Source of the DNA: Victivallales bacterium
GTDB lineage: Bacteria; Verrucomicrobiota; Lentisphaeria; Oligosphaerales; Lenti-02
Reading direction: 5' to 3'
NCBI GenBank assembly: GCA_018648945.1
Contig: JABGQJ010000545.1
Location: forward strand, 1 to 5,407
Length of the DNA: 5,407 nt
The position numbers were made by a program, and so were the translations under genes. This document shows positions 4,871 to 5,407 of this stretch, piece by piece. The notes beneath the pieces were generated by a model. The model worked only from the letters and a program-made list of their open reading frames with translations, had not been told where the DNA came from and did not search any database. The first letter of the stretch is position 1. The number at the start of each line of letters is the position of its first letter.

Positions 4871-5407
4871 TCAGAGAGCCCTCAGCTTCTTGGCGGCGGC
4901 CTCGATGGCGGCGACGGTCGCGCGGTCATCCTCCCATTTGCTGAACATCTCCTTCTTGACCACGATCTCCTTCGCCGCTTCACCATGCATCATGTACAGT
5001 CCGCCGATCTCGCATTCCTGGTGACGGCCGCACTTGAGACAAGGTGGAACCTGCGAGGCAAACTGGACGGTGTAGACCAGATCGACCTTGAACATGCCGA
5101 GCATCTTGTGCATCTGCTCGACGGCGGTATCCAGCATCATCCCGCCACCCACGACGGACACGAAGGGCTTGTCGGCAATCGGGATGTCCACGTGCCGGTA
5201 CCCGAAAAAGCGTTCCATGAAGGCGGCTGCCGTGGCCGCAATGGTGCCGAAGTAGACGGGCGCGCCAATGACCACGGCATCCGCATCCTTGACCTTCTGA
5301 TAGTATGGCTGGGCCTCATCCTCCAACATGCAGACCTGCGGCCTTGAGCACCGCTGCACGCAACCCTTGCAGCCGGAGAAGTTCAGATCCGTGAGCTTGA
5401 CGAATTC
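4871..5407 (-). CDS. Iron-sulfur flavoprotein / flavodoxin-family oxidoreductase (5' end beyond window)
   Basis: The frame is open to the right edge and gives 178 visible residues; the true start and the N-terminal FMN-phosphate loop lie outside. Visible residue 7 onward reads DLNFSGCKGCVQRC..C, with cysteines at 13, 16, 20 and 26. This is the compact cysteine motif, placed before the second half of a flavodoxin fold, that binds an iron-sulfur cluster in iron-sulfur flavoproteins. VVIGAPVYFGTIAATAAAFMERF at 45-67 is the FMN-contacting strand and loop typical of NADPH-dependent FMN reductase-like proteins. A second cluster, CLKCGRHQEC (C123, C126, C132), is followed by EIGGLYMMHGE. The expected role is cytoplasmic electron transfer between FMN and a cluster; the partner is unknown. 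It lies 274 bp upstream of the glycosidase gene and may not be functionally tied to it. An internal GTG at 5359 is not the start, because the cluster motif extends upstream of it. Confidence 0.85.
   Translation of the reverse strand, partial: EFVKLTDLNFSGCKGCVQRCSRPQVCMLEDEAQPYYQKVKDADAVVIGAPVYFGTIAATAAAFMERFFGYRHVDIPIADKPFVSVVGGGMMLDTAVEQMHKMLGMFKVDLVYTVQFASQVPPCLKCGRHQECEIGGLYMMHGEAAKEIVVKKEMFSKWEDDRATVAAIEAAAKKLRAL

Noticed and set aside
4871..5359. The flavoprotein starting at the internal GTG at 5359
   Set aside because: Upstream in-frame codons to the window edge supply the first two cysteines of the cluster motif and a plausible preceding segment, so the gene starts outside the window.
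5402..5407. An EcoRI site (GAATTC) exactly at the window end, suggesting a cloned fragment boundary
   Set aside because: The other end carries no matching site and the reading frame runs straight through, so coincidence cannot be excluded and no biological meaning follows.
1..5407. CRISPR arrays, tRNA or rRNA genes, transposase genes
   Set aside because: No regularly spaced repeats, no tRNA cloverleaf or rRNA sequence, and no transposase or integrase motifs were seen on either strand.

Overview
The window is GC-rich bacterial DNA. Four protein genes lie on the minus strand, all pointing the same way, and two of them run off the window edges. The layout suggests a free-living, polysaccharide-degrading bacterium: large secreted multidomain glycosidases, GC-rich hairpin-filled spacers and a GH99-like 'xylosidase/arabinosidase' type protein. 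This style is common in Planctomycetota, Armatimonadota, Verrucomicrobiota and similar lineages. No marker gene is present, so the phylum is a guess.

Reading in the direction of transcription (right to left): (1) 5407-4871 is the 3' part of an iron-sulfur flavoprotein of the flavodoxin/NADPH-dependent FMN reductase type, with two cysteine clusters. (2) A 274-bp gap follows, with only weak regulatory candidates. (3) 4596-3319 encodes a compact 425-residue glycosidase with a GH31/GH36-like (retaining alpha-glycosidase) TIM barrel and no signal peptide, so it is probably cytoplasmic. (4) A 526-bp gap holds no credible gene but has an unusual density of inverted repeats, an 11-nt direct repeat pair around a hairpin, and a G-rich tract on the transcribed-sense strand. 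(5) 2792-768 encodes a secreted 674-residue protein: a GH71/GH99-like barrel carrying an E-x-x-E-G-T motif, followed by a glutamine-amidotransferase-like fold that lacks an obvious nucleophilic cysteine. (6) Only 17 bp further on, 750-1 is the 5' part of a secreted GH2-type glycosidase, showing the sugar-binding jelly-roll domain and the start of the following Ig-like domain.

The last two genes almost certainly form one transcript and act outside the cytoplasm. The GH31/36-like enzyme may process the imported oligosaccharides. The flavoprotein may be an unrelated neighbour. The substrate cannot be read from the sequence. The most interesting items are the GH99-like/amidotransferase-like fusion, the small GH31/36-like enzyme, and the structure-dense spacer between genes 3 and 5.
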